Source of the DNA: Streptomyces sp. NBC_00459
GTDB taxonomy: Bacteria; Actinomycetota; Actinomycetes; Streptomycetales; Streptomycetaceae
Direction of reading: 5' to 3'
Length of the DNA: 64,000 nucleotides
NCBI RefSeq assembly: GCF_036013955.1
Contig: NZ_CP107903.1
Location: forward strand, 1,116,001-1,180,000
Shown: in pieces, positions 16,853-25,996 of the stretch
How the letters are laid out: each line of letters starts with the position of its first letter
Numbering within the stretch: the first letter of the stretch is position 1
Position numbers and translations under genes: made by a program
Notes under the pieces: model-generated
Told to the model about the DNA's origin: nothing
The model's input: only the letters and a program-made list of their open reading frames with translations
The model's database searches: none

Positions 16853-19800
16853 ATGAGAAGACCGCACGCCTTGCTGGTACGACGCCGGCGCACGAGAGTC
16901 CTTCTCGTCGCCCTTCTGCTCACTCTCGCCTCCGTCCTCACCGCTCCCCCGGCCGCCGCAGCGCAGACCATCGGGTTCCCCACGTTCAACGGCCCCGCGG
17001 TCCCGGCCCCGCCCGTCGCCCAGACCACCGGCGACATGATGAAGTCCATCTACGACGCGGAGAGTTCCGGCACCGACTTCTGGATGGACCGTCTGCTGGC
17101 CCGCTCCGGGGACGACCCGGCCGGTCCCTGGCTGATGAGCCGTGGCCGCGGGCTCTTCATGAAGACCCACGACCCGGCGATCCTCGGTTTCGGCGGCCAT
17201 GTCGCCTACTGGGAGAGCGTCAACGACCAGAACGCCTACAGCGTCGCGATCAGCCCGGGCACCTTCACCGAGCAGGTCTCCCAGCGCCGGCAGATGCCCA
17301 GCCACTGGAACAGCGTGCACACCAGCGGCTCGGTCACGGTGAACCAGACCAAGTTCATCACCGAGAACAACGTGGCCGTGACCAATCTGTCGATCAAGAA
17401 CAACGGCAGTGGCTCGACCACCCTGCAACTGCGGGCGACCTCGCCGTACGCCACGACAGGCACCGGCAGTGAGCTGACCGGCCAGGCGAGCGCCTACAAC
17501 AACCTGACCACCCTCCGCCCCCGCCTCACCGGCGACGGGTTCACGGTCACCAGCGGCGGCCTCAACCGTTCCGTGACGGTTCCGGCCGGGGCCACGGTGA
17601 CCGCAAAGGTGGTGATGGGCTTCGTCACCGACGAGATCCCCCAGTCGCTCACCGAGTACAACGCCTACGCGGGCTACTCGAACGCGACCGCCTTCGCGAC
17701 TCATGTCAGGGCCTACAACCTGTGGTGGGCGCAGAACGTGCCCTACATCGACGTACCCGAACCGGCGATCAAGAAGAGCGTCTACTACCGCTGGTGGCTG
17801 ATGCGCTTCAACAACCTGGACGCCGACATCCCCGGGCAGACCTTCCAGTTCCCGACGTCGACCGAGGGCGTCCTCGGCTACAACAACGCGATCGCGCTGA
17901 CCCAGCCGATGCACATCGACGACCTGAAGTATCTGCGCAACCCGGCCTACGCGTACGGGGACTGGCTCAGCGCCGGGCAGACCTCCAAGGGCGGACGGTT
18001 CCTCGACAACCCGGGTGACCCGGAGAACTGGTCCAACAGCTACACCCAGTACATCGCCGAGGCGGCCTGGAAGAGCTATCAGCTCCACGGCGGCCAGCCG
18101 GGCATCGCCGCCAGCCTGGCGCGCTACGCGGAGGGCGACGTCAAGGGTCAACTCGCCTATTACGACCACGACAACAACAAGCTGATCGAGTACGACTGGG
18201 GCGCGCTGACCGGCAACGACGCCGACGCGGTGTCCTTCCACTGGAAGCCCGGCAACATGGACCGCGCCGAGTCCGCCTACCAGTACAGCGGCGCGCTGGC
18301 CGCCGCGCAGGCCTACGAGGCGACCGGCAACACGGCCAAGGCGAACGAGATGCGGACGCTCGCGACGCAGATCAAGGACGCCATCGTCAACGTGCTGTGG
18401 AACCCCAACCGGCAGTTGTTCGAGCACCGGTTGAAGTCGACGAACGAGTGGGTGCCCTGGAAGGAGATCAACAACTACTACCCGTTCTCGGTCGGCGCCG
18501 TCCCCAACACGGCGACGTACAAGCAGGCCCTGCGGCTGTTCGACGACCCGGCCCAGTACCCGATCTTCCCCTTCTACACGGCCAACCAGGTCGACAAGAA
18601 GGCGGCGGCCGACGCCGGGGAGCCGGGTTCCAACAACTTCTCCACCATCAACTCCACGGTGCAGTTCAGGCTGTACTCCTCGGTGCTGCGCAACTACCCC
18701 AACTCGTGGATGAACGCCACCGACTACAAGAAGCTCCTGTACTGGAACACGTGGGCGCAGTACGTCGGCGGCAACACCCAGTGGCCCGACGCCAACGAGT
18801 TCTGGGCCGACTGGAACGGCAGCAGCATCAACTACCGTTCCTGGATCCACCACAACATCCTGGGCAGCAGCAACTGGACGGTGATCGAGGACGTCGCGGG
18901 GCTCCGGCCGCGCAGCGACGCCAAGGTGGAGCTCTCGCCGATCGACATCGGCTGGAGCCACTTCACCGTCAACAACCTCCGTTACCGCAACGCGGACCTC
19001 TCGGTCGTCTGGGACGACCCGGCCGACGGAGTGGTGCGCTACCCGGGTATCCCGGAGGGCTACTCGATCTACGTCAACGGCAACCGGGCGGCCACCGTCA
19101 ACTCGCTGGTGCCGTTCACCTGGGATCCGGCCACCGGTGCCGTCACCACGAGCGGCACGGTCACCTACAACACGGCGGTCGCCGGACTCCAGGCACCCAA
19201 CCAGGTCGTCCAGAGCAGCCCGCGCATGGTCGACATGCTCGCCAAGGCCGGCGTCGACCTCACCGCCGACCTGACCAACCTGGCCTCCGGGGCGACCGCT
19301 TCGGCCTCCTACACCGGGTCCGGCAGCTCGGTGTCGGGCGCTGTCGACGGCTATCCGACCAACGAGCCGTTCTGGGGCGCCGGCGGCTCCCCCAACAGCC
19401 AGGACTGGTACGAGCTGAACTTCGGCGCCGCGCGCACGTTGAACGAGGTGCGCCTGCACTTCAAGGACAGCCGCCCGGCGAGTACGACCTACCGGGCGCC
19501 GTCCGCGTACAACATCCAGTACTACGACGGCAGTTCATGGGTGAACGCGCCGAGCCAGACCAAGACCCCGACCGCGCCGCGCGCCAACTACAACCTCGTG
19601 CAGTTCCCGGCGATCACCGCCCAGCGCATCAGGGTCCTGGCCACCAATGCCTCCGGGGCCAAGACGGGCCTGACCGAGGTCAAGGTGTTCAACCGGGGCG
19701 GCGTCCAGCCACCGCAGCCTCCGGCCAACCAGGCGGCATCCGCGACGGCGTCCGCCTCGTACACCTCCGCCTGGGAGAGCGTCGCCGCGGTCAACGACGG

Positions 19801-20152
19801 CGTCGAGCCGCCCTCGTCGAACGACACGGTGAACCCGCGCTGGGGGACCTGGCCGGAGACGGGCCAGCAGTGGGCCGAGCTGACCTGGCCGACCGCGAAG
19901 ACCCTCAACAAGGCCGACGTGTACTTCTTCGACGACGACCAGGGCATCGACATGCCGTCCGCCTGGAAGCTCCAGTACTGGAACGGCAGCGCCTACGTGG
20001 ACATGCCGGGCGCGGGCGCCTACGCGCTGGCCAAGAACCAGTACAACACCGTCTCGTTCACCGCCACCAGCACCACCCGGCTACGGGTACTGCTCACCGC
20101 CACCGGCACCAGCTCCGTCGGACTCCTCGAAGTCAAGGCGTACGGACCCTGA
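16853..20152 (+). CDS. Secreted MGH1-like (alpha/alpha)6 glycoside hydrolase with two discoidin domains
   Basis: The 1099-residue product has a long basic Sec signal ending near AAAA (residue 38). Residues about 40-780 hold a beta-sandwich followed by an (alpha/alpha)6-barrel region of the type annotated as MGH1-like, related to GH63/GH37. Conserved-looking segments include YNNAIALTQPMHIDD, ENWSNSYTQYIAEAAW, SFHWKPGNMDRAES and WPDANEFWADWN. Their acidic residues are catalytic candidates. Two F5/8 type C (CBM32-like) domains follow (about 810-950 and 960-1099). Its position beside GH127, GH43 and GH30 enzymes suggests a sugar linkage of arabinogalactan or arabinan. I cannot assign a family number. 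The downstream GH43 gene starts 15 bases after its stop. Confidence 0.75.
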   Translation: MRRPHALLVRRRRTRVLLVALLLTLASVLTAPPAAAAQTIGFPTFNGPAVPAPPVAQTTGDMMKSIYDAESSGTDFWMDRLLARSGDDPAGPWLMSRGRGLFMKTHDPAILGFGGHVAYWESVNDQNAYSVAISPGTFTEQVSQRRQMPSHWNSVHTSGSVTVNQTKFITENNVAVTNLSIKNNGSGSTTLQLRATSPYATTGTGSELTGQASAYNNLTTLRPRLTGDGFTVTSGGLNRSVTVPAGATVTAKVVMGFVTDEIPQSLTEYNAYAGYSNATAFATHVRAYNLWWAQNVPYIDVPEPAIKKSVYYRWWLMRFNNLDADIPGQTFQFPTSTEGVLGYNNAIALTQPMHIDDLKYLRNPAYAYGDWLSAGQTSKGGRFLDNPGDPENWSNSYTQYIAEAAWKSYQLHGGQPGIAASLARYAEGDVKGQLAYYDHDNNKLIEYDWGALTGNDADAVSFHWKPGNMDRAESAYQYSGALAAAQAYEATGNTAKANEMRTLATQIKDAIVNVLWNPNRQLFEHRLKSTNEWVPWKEINNYYPFSVGAVPNTATYKQALRLFDDPAQYPIFPFYTANQVDKKAAADAGEPGSNNFSTINSTVQFRLYSSVLRNYPNSWMNATDYKKLLYWNTWAQYVGGNTQWPDANEFWADWNGSSINYRSWIHHNILGSSNWTVIEDVAGLRPRSDAKVELSPIDIGWSHFTVNNLRYRNADLSVVWDDPADGVVRYPGIPEGYSIYVNGNRAATVNSLVPFTWDPATGAVTTSGTVTYNTAVAGLQAPNQVVQSSPRMVDMLAKAGVDLTADLTNLASGATASASYTGSGSSVSGAVDGYPTNEPFWGAGGSPNSQDWYELNFGAARTLNEVRLHFKDSRPASTTYRAPSAYNIQYYDGSSWVNAPSQTKTPTAPRANYNLVQFPAITAQRIRVLATNASGAKTGLTEVKVFNRGGVQPPQPPANQAASATASASYTSAWESVAAVNDGVEPPSSNDTVNPRWGTWPETGQQWAELTWPTAKTLNKADVYFFDDDQGIDMPSAWKLQYWNGSAYVDMPGAGAYALAKNQYNTVSFTATSTTRLRVLLTATGTSSVGLLEVKAYGP

Positions 20153-20167
20153 AGGGATGTGCCTGAA

Positions 20168-21679
20168 GTGACCCGATCAACCCGCTCCAGATGTACGGCC
20201 GTACTCGTCGCCGTGCTCGCCATGGTGGTCGCCCTTCTGGTGGCGTCGCCGCCCGCGTCCGCCGCCGTCTCGTTCAGTTCGACGGGGGTGAACCAGAACG
20301 GCGGCAACTGCCTTGACCTGCCGGGCAGTTCGACGACCAACGCCACCCAGCTGCGCGCGTTCACGTGCAGCTCCGGCGCCAACCAGAACTTCGGTTGGAC
20401 GCCGGTCGCCGGGACGTCCGACACGTACACGATCACCACACAGTCCGGTCAGTGCGTCGACGTCTTCGGGGCGTCCACGGCGGACAACGCCACGATCATC
20501 CAGTGGCCCTGCCACAGCGGAACGAACCAGCAGTGGCGGCTCGTTCCCGTGACGGTCTCCGGCACCGACAGGACCTTCAACCTGGTGTCCGTCAGCTCGG
20601 GCAAGTGCGTGACGCCGAGCGGCGGTTCGTCGGCCTCGAACACCAACCTGGTGCAACTGCCCTGTGCCACCGCGAACGGCAGGGTGTGGCGGCTGCCCGG
20701 CTTCACGAGCGGGGGCGGCACCGGCACGCACACGTTCACCAACCCGCTGTCCCAGCACGGGCCCGACCCCTGGCTGACGTACTACGACGGCTACTACTAC
20801 CTCGCCACGACCACCTGGAACTCGACGGTCACCATGCGCAAGGCGAGCACGCTCGCGGGTCTTGCCACGGCGACCGACCAGGTGATCTTCAACCTGACCC
20901 GGCCCAACGGGGCCGGCACGATGTGGGCCCCGGAGTTCCATCTGCTCGACGGTCCGAACGGGAAGCGGTGGTACTTCTACTACACGGCCGGACGGGAGCC
21001 GTACGACCTGGGCACCCAGCGCATCCATGTGCTGGAGAGCGCCGGCCTGGACCCGATGGGCCCCTACAGCTTCAAGGCCGACCTGCTCGACCCGACCCAG
21101 GACAACACCTGGGAACTCGACCCGGGCATCCTCCAGTTGAACGGCCAGCTCTACCTGCTGGGCACCTTCTACAACGGCTCGCAGCCCATGTTCATCCGGC
21201 CGCTGTCCAACCCGTGGACGGCGAGCGGCACCCGCCGGGTGCTGTCCACCCCGACCCTGAGCTGGGAGACGGTCGGCGGCGCGGTCAACGAGGGCGCCGA
21301 GGTGCTCCAGCGGGGCGGGAAGACGTTCATCGTCTACTCGGCCAGCCACTGTTCCACGCCCGACTACAAACTGGGGATGCTGACGTACAACGGAACCGGC
21401 GACCCGCTCAACTCCTCCTCCTGGGTCAAGTCGCCGAACCCGGTGTTCCAGCGGTCCAACGCCAACGGCGTGTACGGCCCCGGCCACAACGGGTTCTTCA
21501 AGTCACCCGACGGGACCGAGGACTGGATCGTCTACCACGCCAACAACTCCGCCTCCGGGGGCTGCGACATGAACCGCACCACCAGAGCGCAGAAGTTCAC
21601 CTGGAACGCGGACGGCACGCCGAACTTCGGTACGCCGGTGGCGCTCGGCGTCACACTGACCGCGCCTTCGGGCGAGTGA
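20168..21679 (+). CDS. Secreted GH43 exo-alpha-L-arabinofuranosidase-like enzyme with ricin-type lectin domain
   Basis: The product is 503 residues from GTG 20168, ten bases after GAAGGGA; the GTG at 20159 is too close to that site. A signal peptide ends near ASA. Residues about 35-180 form a ricin-B/CBM13 beta-trefoil with paired Cys and QW-type repeats. A five-bladed GH43 domain follows: HGPDPWLTYYDG supplies the catalytic Asp region, then TMWAPEFHLL and NEGAEVL, the last a likely acid Glu. The nearest remembered group is GH43 subfamily 26, exo-1,5-alpha-L-arabinofuranosidases of Streptomyces. It is probably co-transcribed with the MGH1-like gene, and its 3' end overlaps the convergent phosphatase gene by 29 bases. 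Confidence 0.82.
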   Translation: MTRSTRSRCTAVLVAVLAMVVALLVASPPASAAVSFSSTGVNQNGGNCLDLPGSSTTNATQLRAFTCSSGANQNFGWTPVAGTSDTYTITTQSGQCVDVFGASTADNATIIQWPCHSGTNQQWRLVPVTVSGTDRTFNLVSVSSGKCVTPSGGSSASNTNLVQLPCATANGRVWRLPGFTSGGGTGTHTFTNPLSQHGPDPWLTYYDGYYYLATTTWNSTVTMRKASTLAGLATATDQVIFNLTRPNGAGTMWAPEFHLLDGPNGKRWYFYYTAGREPYDLGTQRIHVLESAGLDPMGPYSFKADLLDPTQDNTWELDPGILQLNGQLYLLGTFYNGSQPMFIRPLSNPWTASGTRRVLSTPTLSWETVGGAVNEGAEVLQRGGKTFIVYSASHCSTPDYKLGMLTYNGTGDPLNSSSWVKSPNPVFQRSNANGVYGPGHNGFFKSPDGTEDWIVYHANNSASGGCDMNRTTRAQKFTWNADGTPNFGTPVALGVTLTAPSGE

Positions 21680-22841
21680 CGGCCGCTTCGTAACCCGTCG
21701 CACCGGAACTCGCCGCCCCAGGAACCGACGGTTCGGGAACCACCACTTCCCGGACCGTCGGTTTGCGTATGAGGAGCAGCGCAGCGTCGTCGTGCAGCCG
21801 GCCGCCCACGTGGGTCAGCAGTTCCTCGTGGAGCGCGTCGAGCGTGCGGGCCGGCTCGTCGCAGGCGTGCCGGGCCAGCCCTTCGTGGAGCGGGTAGAAG
21901 GCGCGGCCCCGGTCGCGGGCCTCGGTGACTCCGTCGGTGTAGAGCAGGAGCTGGTCACCGTCGGTGAAGGGCAGTACCTGGAGGTCGGGGGTGTGCCCGG
22001 TCAGGGCGCGCAGTCCGAGGGGCGGCGCCGGGTGCGTGGGCTCCACGGTCACGAGGTCGCCCGAGGCGCGGACCAGCAGCGGGGGCGCGTGTCCGCAGTT
22101 CACCACTTCCAGCTGGCCCGGCCTCGGATAACCGGCGACGACGGCGGTGACGAAGTCGTCCGCGCCGAGGTTGCGGGCAAGACTCCGCTCGATCCGGTCC
22201 ACGACGGCGAGGAGATCGGGCTCGTCGTAGGCGGCCTCCCGGAAGACACCGAGCACCAGAGCGGCGGTCCCCACGGCCGGCAGCCCCTTGCCGCGCACAT
22301 CGCCGACGATCAGTCTCACCCCGTACGGCGTCGGTATCAGCGCGTACAGATCACCGCCGATCCGGGCCTCGGCCGCCGCCGCGCTGTAGCGGACGGCAGC
22401 CTGGAAGGGGCCGACCGTCGCCGGTACGGGGCTGAGCAGTGCGTGCTGGGCGGTCTCCGCGACCGAGCGGACGGCGTCGAGCACCCGTTCCCGGCGCCCG
22501 CGCAGCGCGCTGGCCAGGCCGCTCGCCAGGGTGACGGCGGCCAGGGCGGACAGTACGGCGGCCAGCTCGGGGCCCGGAACGCCGGCCTGGTCGCCGAGCG
22601 CGGCGCCGAGCACCCCGGCGAGGAGGCCGACGCAGAGGACACCGCGCGGTCCGTTGGTGGTGGCGGCCAGTGCGGGCCCGGCGGCGAGCAGCGGCAGCCA
22701 GCTCGTCCCGGCTCCGCCGACGAGGTCGCACAGGACGACGGCGGCGACGACCAGCACGGGCAGGGTGGGAAGCAAGGACAGGCGGTTCCTGAGCGCTCGC
22801 ATGGACCAGCGGTCTCCACCTCGGTGTCGGGCCTGACTCAT
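21651..22841 (-). CDS. Membrane-anchored SpoIIE/RsbU-type PP2C phosphatase
   Basis: The 396-residue product has about four hydrophobic segments in residues 18-125, then a SpoIIE-type PP2C domain. RIGGDLYAL, VGDVRGKGLPA and LLLYTDGVTEARD carry the metal-binding aspartates. Such proteins dephosphorylate anti-anti-sigma factors to switch alternative sigma factors on, usually in stress or development. No anti-sigma kinase or STAS gene is adjacent. Start could be ATG 22841 or ATG 22802; the second has GGTGGAG upstream at fair spacing. It separates the two glycan modules and has no visible link to them. Confidence 0.87.
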   Translation of the reverse strand: MSQARHRGGDRWSMRALRNRLSLLPTLPVLVVAAVVLCDLVGGAGTSWLPLLAAGPALAATTNGPRGVLCVGLLAGVLGAALGDQAGVPGPELAAVLSALAAVTLASGLASALRGRRERVLDAVRSVAETAQHALLSPVPATVGPFQAAVRYSAAAAEARIGGDLYALIPTPYGVRLIVGDVRGKGLPAVGTAALVLGVFREAAYDEPDLLAVVDRIERSLARNLGADDFVTAVVAGYPRPGQLEVVNCGHAPPLLVRASGDLVTVEPTHPAPPLGLRALTGHTPDLQVLPFTDGDQLLLYTDGVTEARDRGRAFYPLHEGLARHACDEPARTLDALHEELLTHVGGRLHDDAALLLIRKPTVREVVVPEPSVPGAASSGATGYEAAVTRPKARSV

Positions 22842-22949
22842 GTTCCGTCCGCAGTCCTCACCTGTGTACGGGGTGAATCCCCGAAATGCCTGTTTCGTCC
22901 AGGCATCCAGGTAACGCGATCAGCCGGGGCCGCATCAAGAAGAGGATTT

Positions 22950-23708
22950 TCAGATAGTGAGCGAGAGACTCCTGGTCACACGGTCGGCGACCGGGATCAG
23001 CCGCGCCCGGATCTCCGGCAGCCGGGAGAGCCGGTCCGCGGGCATGGAGACGCCGAGCGAGCCGAGCGTGTCCCCCCGGTAGACGGGGACGGCGACGCAG
23101 ACCGTGCCGAGGGCGTACTCCTCCAGGTCGGTGACAGCCGGGGCCACGGGTGAGGAATCGATACGCCGGAGCAGTTCCAGTCGGCTGGTGATCGTCCTCG
23201 GGGTGAGGTCGTTCAGGTGGTGGCGGGAGAGGTAGTCCTTGCGGGCGTCCCCGTCCAGTTCCCGCAGCACGGACTTGCCCAGCGCGGTGGCGTGTCCCGC
23301 GTCCTCGAACCCCACCCAGAGGTCGACGCGAGGCGCCCGGGGGCCGTCGACGATCTCGGCGACCCGGATCTCGCCGTCCTCGTAGAAGGTGAGGTAGGCA
23401 GCGGTCGCCAGCTCGTCCCGCAGGGCGGCGAGCGTGGGACGGACACGGCTGAGCAGCGCCTGCCCGCCGCCCGCGACCTGCAACGACCGGACCTTGTCCC
23501 CCAGGATGAACCCGCCGTCGGCCAGTTTCCGCAGGTAGCCGTCGTGGACCAGGGTGCGCAGCAGGTGGTAGGCGGTGGCCAGGGGCAGCCCCGTCTCGCG
23601 TGCCAGCTGCTTGGCCGGCGCCCCGTTCACATGCGCGCTCACCGCCTCCATCAGGCGGAAGGCCCGCTGGACGGAGGTGATGAGCGTGGGGCCGTCGTGC
23701 GCAGCCAT
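22950..23708 (-). CDS. IclR-family transcriptional regulator
   Basis: The 252-residue product has a winged helix (residues about 10-75; KQLARETGLPLATAYHLLRT) and an IclR effector domain. That domain has the usual SVLRELDG and AVPVYRGDTLGSLGVSMP segments. IclR proteins sense small metabolites, often in aromatic or sugar-acid breakdown. It lies 72 bases downstream of the module B LacI gene on the same strand, so it may be co-transcribed with it. No obvious target gene lies beside it. Confidence 0.88.
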   Translation of the reverse strand: MAAHDGPTLITSVQRAFRLMEAVSAHVNGAPAKQLARETGLPLATAYHLLRTLVHDGYLRKLADGGFILGDKVRSLQVAGGGQALLSRVRPTLAALRDELATAAYLTFYEDGEIRVAEIVDGPRAPRVDLWVGFEDAGHATALGKSVLRELDGDARKDYLSRHHLNDLTPRTITSRLELLRRIDSSPVAPAVTDLEEYALGTVCVAVPVYRGDTLGSLGVSMPADRLSRLPEIRARLIPVADRVTRSLSLTI

Positions 23709-23780
23709 ACGACCAGCGTGCGCCCGGTGCCCAGTGGGGGCAAGGCGTGCGGGGCTCCGGGGGTGATCGGCCGGCGCCGG

Positions 23781-24854
23781 TCAGCGCGGCGGCGCCGTAC
23801 TGTTCCGCACCACCAGCCGCGTCGGCACCAGCGTTGTCCCGTGCTCCGTGGCGTCCTGCCGCATCTGCCGCAGCACACCCTCGACGCACAGCCGCCCCAC
23901 CTCGGCGAAGTCCTGGTGCACGGTGGTCAACGGCGGCAGGAACGAGCCCGCCTCCGGGATGTCGTCGAAGCCGATCACACTGACGTCCTCGGGCACCTTG
24001 CGCCCGCTCTCGTGCAGGGCCCGCAGCAGCCCCAGCGCCATCTGGTCGTTGGCCACGAACACCGCTGTGCAGTCCGGCAGTTCGGCGATGCGCAGACCCG
24101 CGTGGTAGCCGGACTCGGCCGACCAGTCACCGCGTACCAGGGGCGGCGCGGTCCGCCCGGCCGCGAGGAGTTCGGCACGCCAGGCGTCGGTGCGGCGCTG
24201 CGCGGCGTACGACCCCTCCGGGCCCGCCAGATGCCAGACCGTGCGATGCCCGAGGTCCAGCAGATGGCGTACGGCGGTCCGGGTGCCACCTGCCTGGTCG
24301 GTGTCGACCACGGTGTAGCGGTCGCCCGCGTCGGAGTCGGCCACGACCACCTGGACGTGCGGTGGCATGGAGAGCGTCGACGCGTCCAGGAGGTGCACTT
24401 CGAGGATGACGATGACCGCGTCGACGGCGAGTTCACCGAGCCGCGAGAAGGCGCCGCGCACCTCGTCCTGCGTGGGCACGGCGACCGGCAGCAGGGTGAC
24501 CGAGTACCCCTCGTGCGCCGCCGAGGTGGCGATCGCCTCCAGGGTGCGCACGTTGCCCGTGGTGGACAGGCCGAAGGTGATGACGCCGATGGTGCGGAAC
24601 TCGCCGCGCTTGAGGGCCCGGGCGGCACTGTTGGGGCGGTAGCCCAGCTCCTTCATGGCGGCGAGGACCTGCTGCCGCGTCTCCTCGTTGACGCCGGGGA
24701 AACCGTTCGACACCCGTGAGACGGTCTGCGAGGACACTCCGGCGACCCGGGCGACGTCGGCCATGGACGCGCTCTGTGTACGGCGGGCGGCCCGCTTCCT
24801 GGTGCGTGCGCGCGCCCGCGCCGGCTCGGCCGAGGTGCCGTCAGCTGTGTCCAC
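23781..24854 (-). CDS. LacI-family transcriptional regulator of module B
   Basis: The 357-residue product has a basic N-terminal extension, then a LacI helix-turn-helix (ASMADVARVAGVSSQTVSRV) and the RPNSAARAL hinge. A sugar-binding domain follows. It is divergent from the second importer. The intergenic region carries two perfect copies of a 16-base palindrome whose form suits a LacI dimer. It probably represses the importer/GH42/GH30 operon until galacto-oligosaccharides appear. The inducer is inferred from the operon content. Confidence 0.9.
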   Translation of the reverse strand: MDTADGTSAEPARARARTRKRAARRTQSASMADVARVAGVSSQTVSRVSNGFPGVNEETRQQVLAAMKELGYRPNSAARALKRGEFRTIGVITFGLSTTGNVRTLEAIATSAAHEGYSVTLLPVAVPTQDEVRGAFSRLGELAVDAVIVILEVHLLDASTLSMPPHVQVVVADSDAGDRYTVVDTDQAGGTRTAVRHLLDLGHRTVWHLAGPEGSYAAQRRTDAWRAELLAAGRTAPPLVRGDWSAESGYHAGLRIAELPDCTAVFVANDQMALGLLRALHESGRKVPEDVSVIGFDDIPEAGSFLPPLTTVHQDFAEVGRLCVEGVLRQMRQDATEHGTTLVPTRLVVRNSTAPPR

Positions 24855-24940
24855 CCGTCAATCCTCGCTCTCGGGTCCACAGTTGCGCCCGACGACCCTT
24901 GACCAGTGTCGGGGGAGCGGTGTAGACATGCCGCCATCAG

Positions 24941-24956
24941 ATGTTTACGTAAACAT
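24941..24956. promoter_or_regulatory. LacI-family operator O1
   Basis: ATGTTTACGTAAACAT is a perfect 16-base palindrome with a central CG. It lies 87 bases from the LacI start codon and 111 bases from the importer start. An identical copy follows at 24997. Confidence 0.85.
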
Positions 24957-24996
24957 AACAGCCGGTGGACCTCTCGTGGGGGTCTTGCGGAGAGAG

Positions 24997-25012
24997 ATGT
25001 TTACGTAAACAT
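24997..25012. promoter_or_regulatory. LacI-family operator O2
   Basis: This is a second identical copy of ATGTTTACGTAAACAT. The centre-to-centre distance to O1 is 56 bases, between five and six helical turns. The arrangement allows cooperative or looped repression of the divergent promoters that must lie in this AT-rich island. Confidence 0.85.
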
Positions 25013-25066
25013 CGGGGCGGCGGCGGACCAGCGCCGGTTCCGAGACGGACGAGCGAGGCACGACAA

Positions 25067-25993
25067 ATGACGACCCTAGAACCACCGGTGGCCGCGAAGC
25101 GCGCCCCGGCCCGGCCCGCGGCGAAGAGGGACCGCCGCTCATGGACGGGATGGGGGTTCATAGGTCCGTTCGTGGCGGTGTTCGCCCTCGTCTTCCTGGC
25201 ACCCATCGGGTACTCGATCTATCTGAGCCTCTTCAGGGACCAGCTGATCGGCGGCACGAGTTTCGTCGGCCTGGACAACTACAAGCAGGCGCTGGAGGAC
25301 GACCAGTTCTGGGACTCCCTGATGCGGGTGTCGCTCTTCCTGGCCGTCCAGGTGCCGATCATGCTCGGCATCGCCCTGCTGATCGCCCTGGCCCTGGACA
25401 GCGGACGCCTCTTCGGCAAGGACTTCTTCCGCATCACGATCTTCCTGCCGTACGCGGTGCCCGCCGTGGTCGCCACCCTGATGTGGGGCTTCATGTACGG
25501 CACGAAGTACGGGCTGGTGGGTGACATCAACAGCGCGTTCGACGTCACGCTGCCGGACCCGCTCTCCAGCGATCTGGTCCTGGCGTCGATCGGCAACATC
25601 GTCACCTGGGAGTTCATCGGCTACAACATGCTGATCTTCTACTCCGCGCTACGGGTCATCCCGCTCTCGCTCTACGAGGCAGCGGAGATCGACGGTGCCG
25701 GGCAGTTCCGCGTCATCACCGCCATCAAGCTCCCCGCGATCCGCGGTGCCCTCGTGATCGCGACGATCTTCTCGATCATCGGCAGCTTCCAGCTCTTCAA
25801 CGAGCCGGCCATCCTGCGGCCCCTGGCGCGCAACGCCATCACGACCGACTTCACCCCGAACTTCTACACGTACTCGCTGTCCTTCAACGGCCAGCAGCAC
25901 AACTACTCCGCGGCGGTCGCCATCATCATGGGGCTGATCACCATGGTCATCGCCTATGTCGTGCAGCTCCGCGGCATGCGCAAGGGAGCGTGA
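25067..25993 (+). CDS. Carbohydrate ABC transporter permease, MalF type
   Basis: The product is 308 residues from ATG 25067, preceded by GCGAGG. About six membrane segments follow a basic tail. The EAA loop reads LYEAAEIDGAGQFRVITAIK (about 205-225). It is the first gene after the twin operators and is followed two bases later by the MalG partner. No ATPase is encoded nearby. Gene order (permease, permease, binding protein, GH42, GH30) suggests import of beta-galacto-oligosaccharides. Confidence 0.92.
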   Translation: MTTLEPPVAAKRAPARPAAKRDRRSWTGWGFIGPFVAVFALVFLAPIGYSIYLSLFRDQLIGGTSFVGLDNYKQALEDDQFWDSLMRVSLFLAVQVPIMLGIALLIALALDSGRLFGKDFFRITIFLPYAVPAVVATLMWGFMYGTKYGLVGDINSAFDVTLPDPLSSDLVLASIGNIVTWEFIGYNMLIFYSALRVIPLSLYEAAEIDGAGQFRVITAIKLPAIRGALVIATIFSIIGSFQLFNEPAILRPLARNAITTDFTPNFYTYSLSFNGQQHNYSAAVAIIMGLITMVIAYVVQLRGMRKGA

Positions 25994-25996
25994 ACC

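Noticed and set aside
16736..19459. A 907-codon open frame on the minus strand over the MGH1-like gene
   Set aside because: It is antisense to a gene with signal peptide and clear domains. Long antisense frames are normal in DNA with third-position GC bias. The translation is low-complexity and Val/Gly/Arg-rich.
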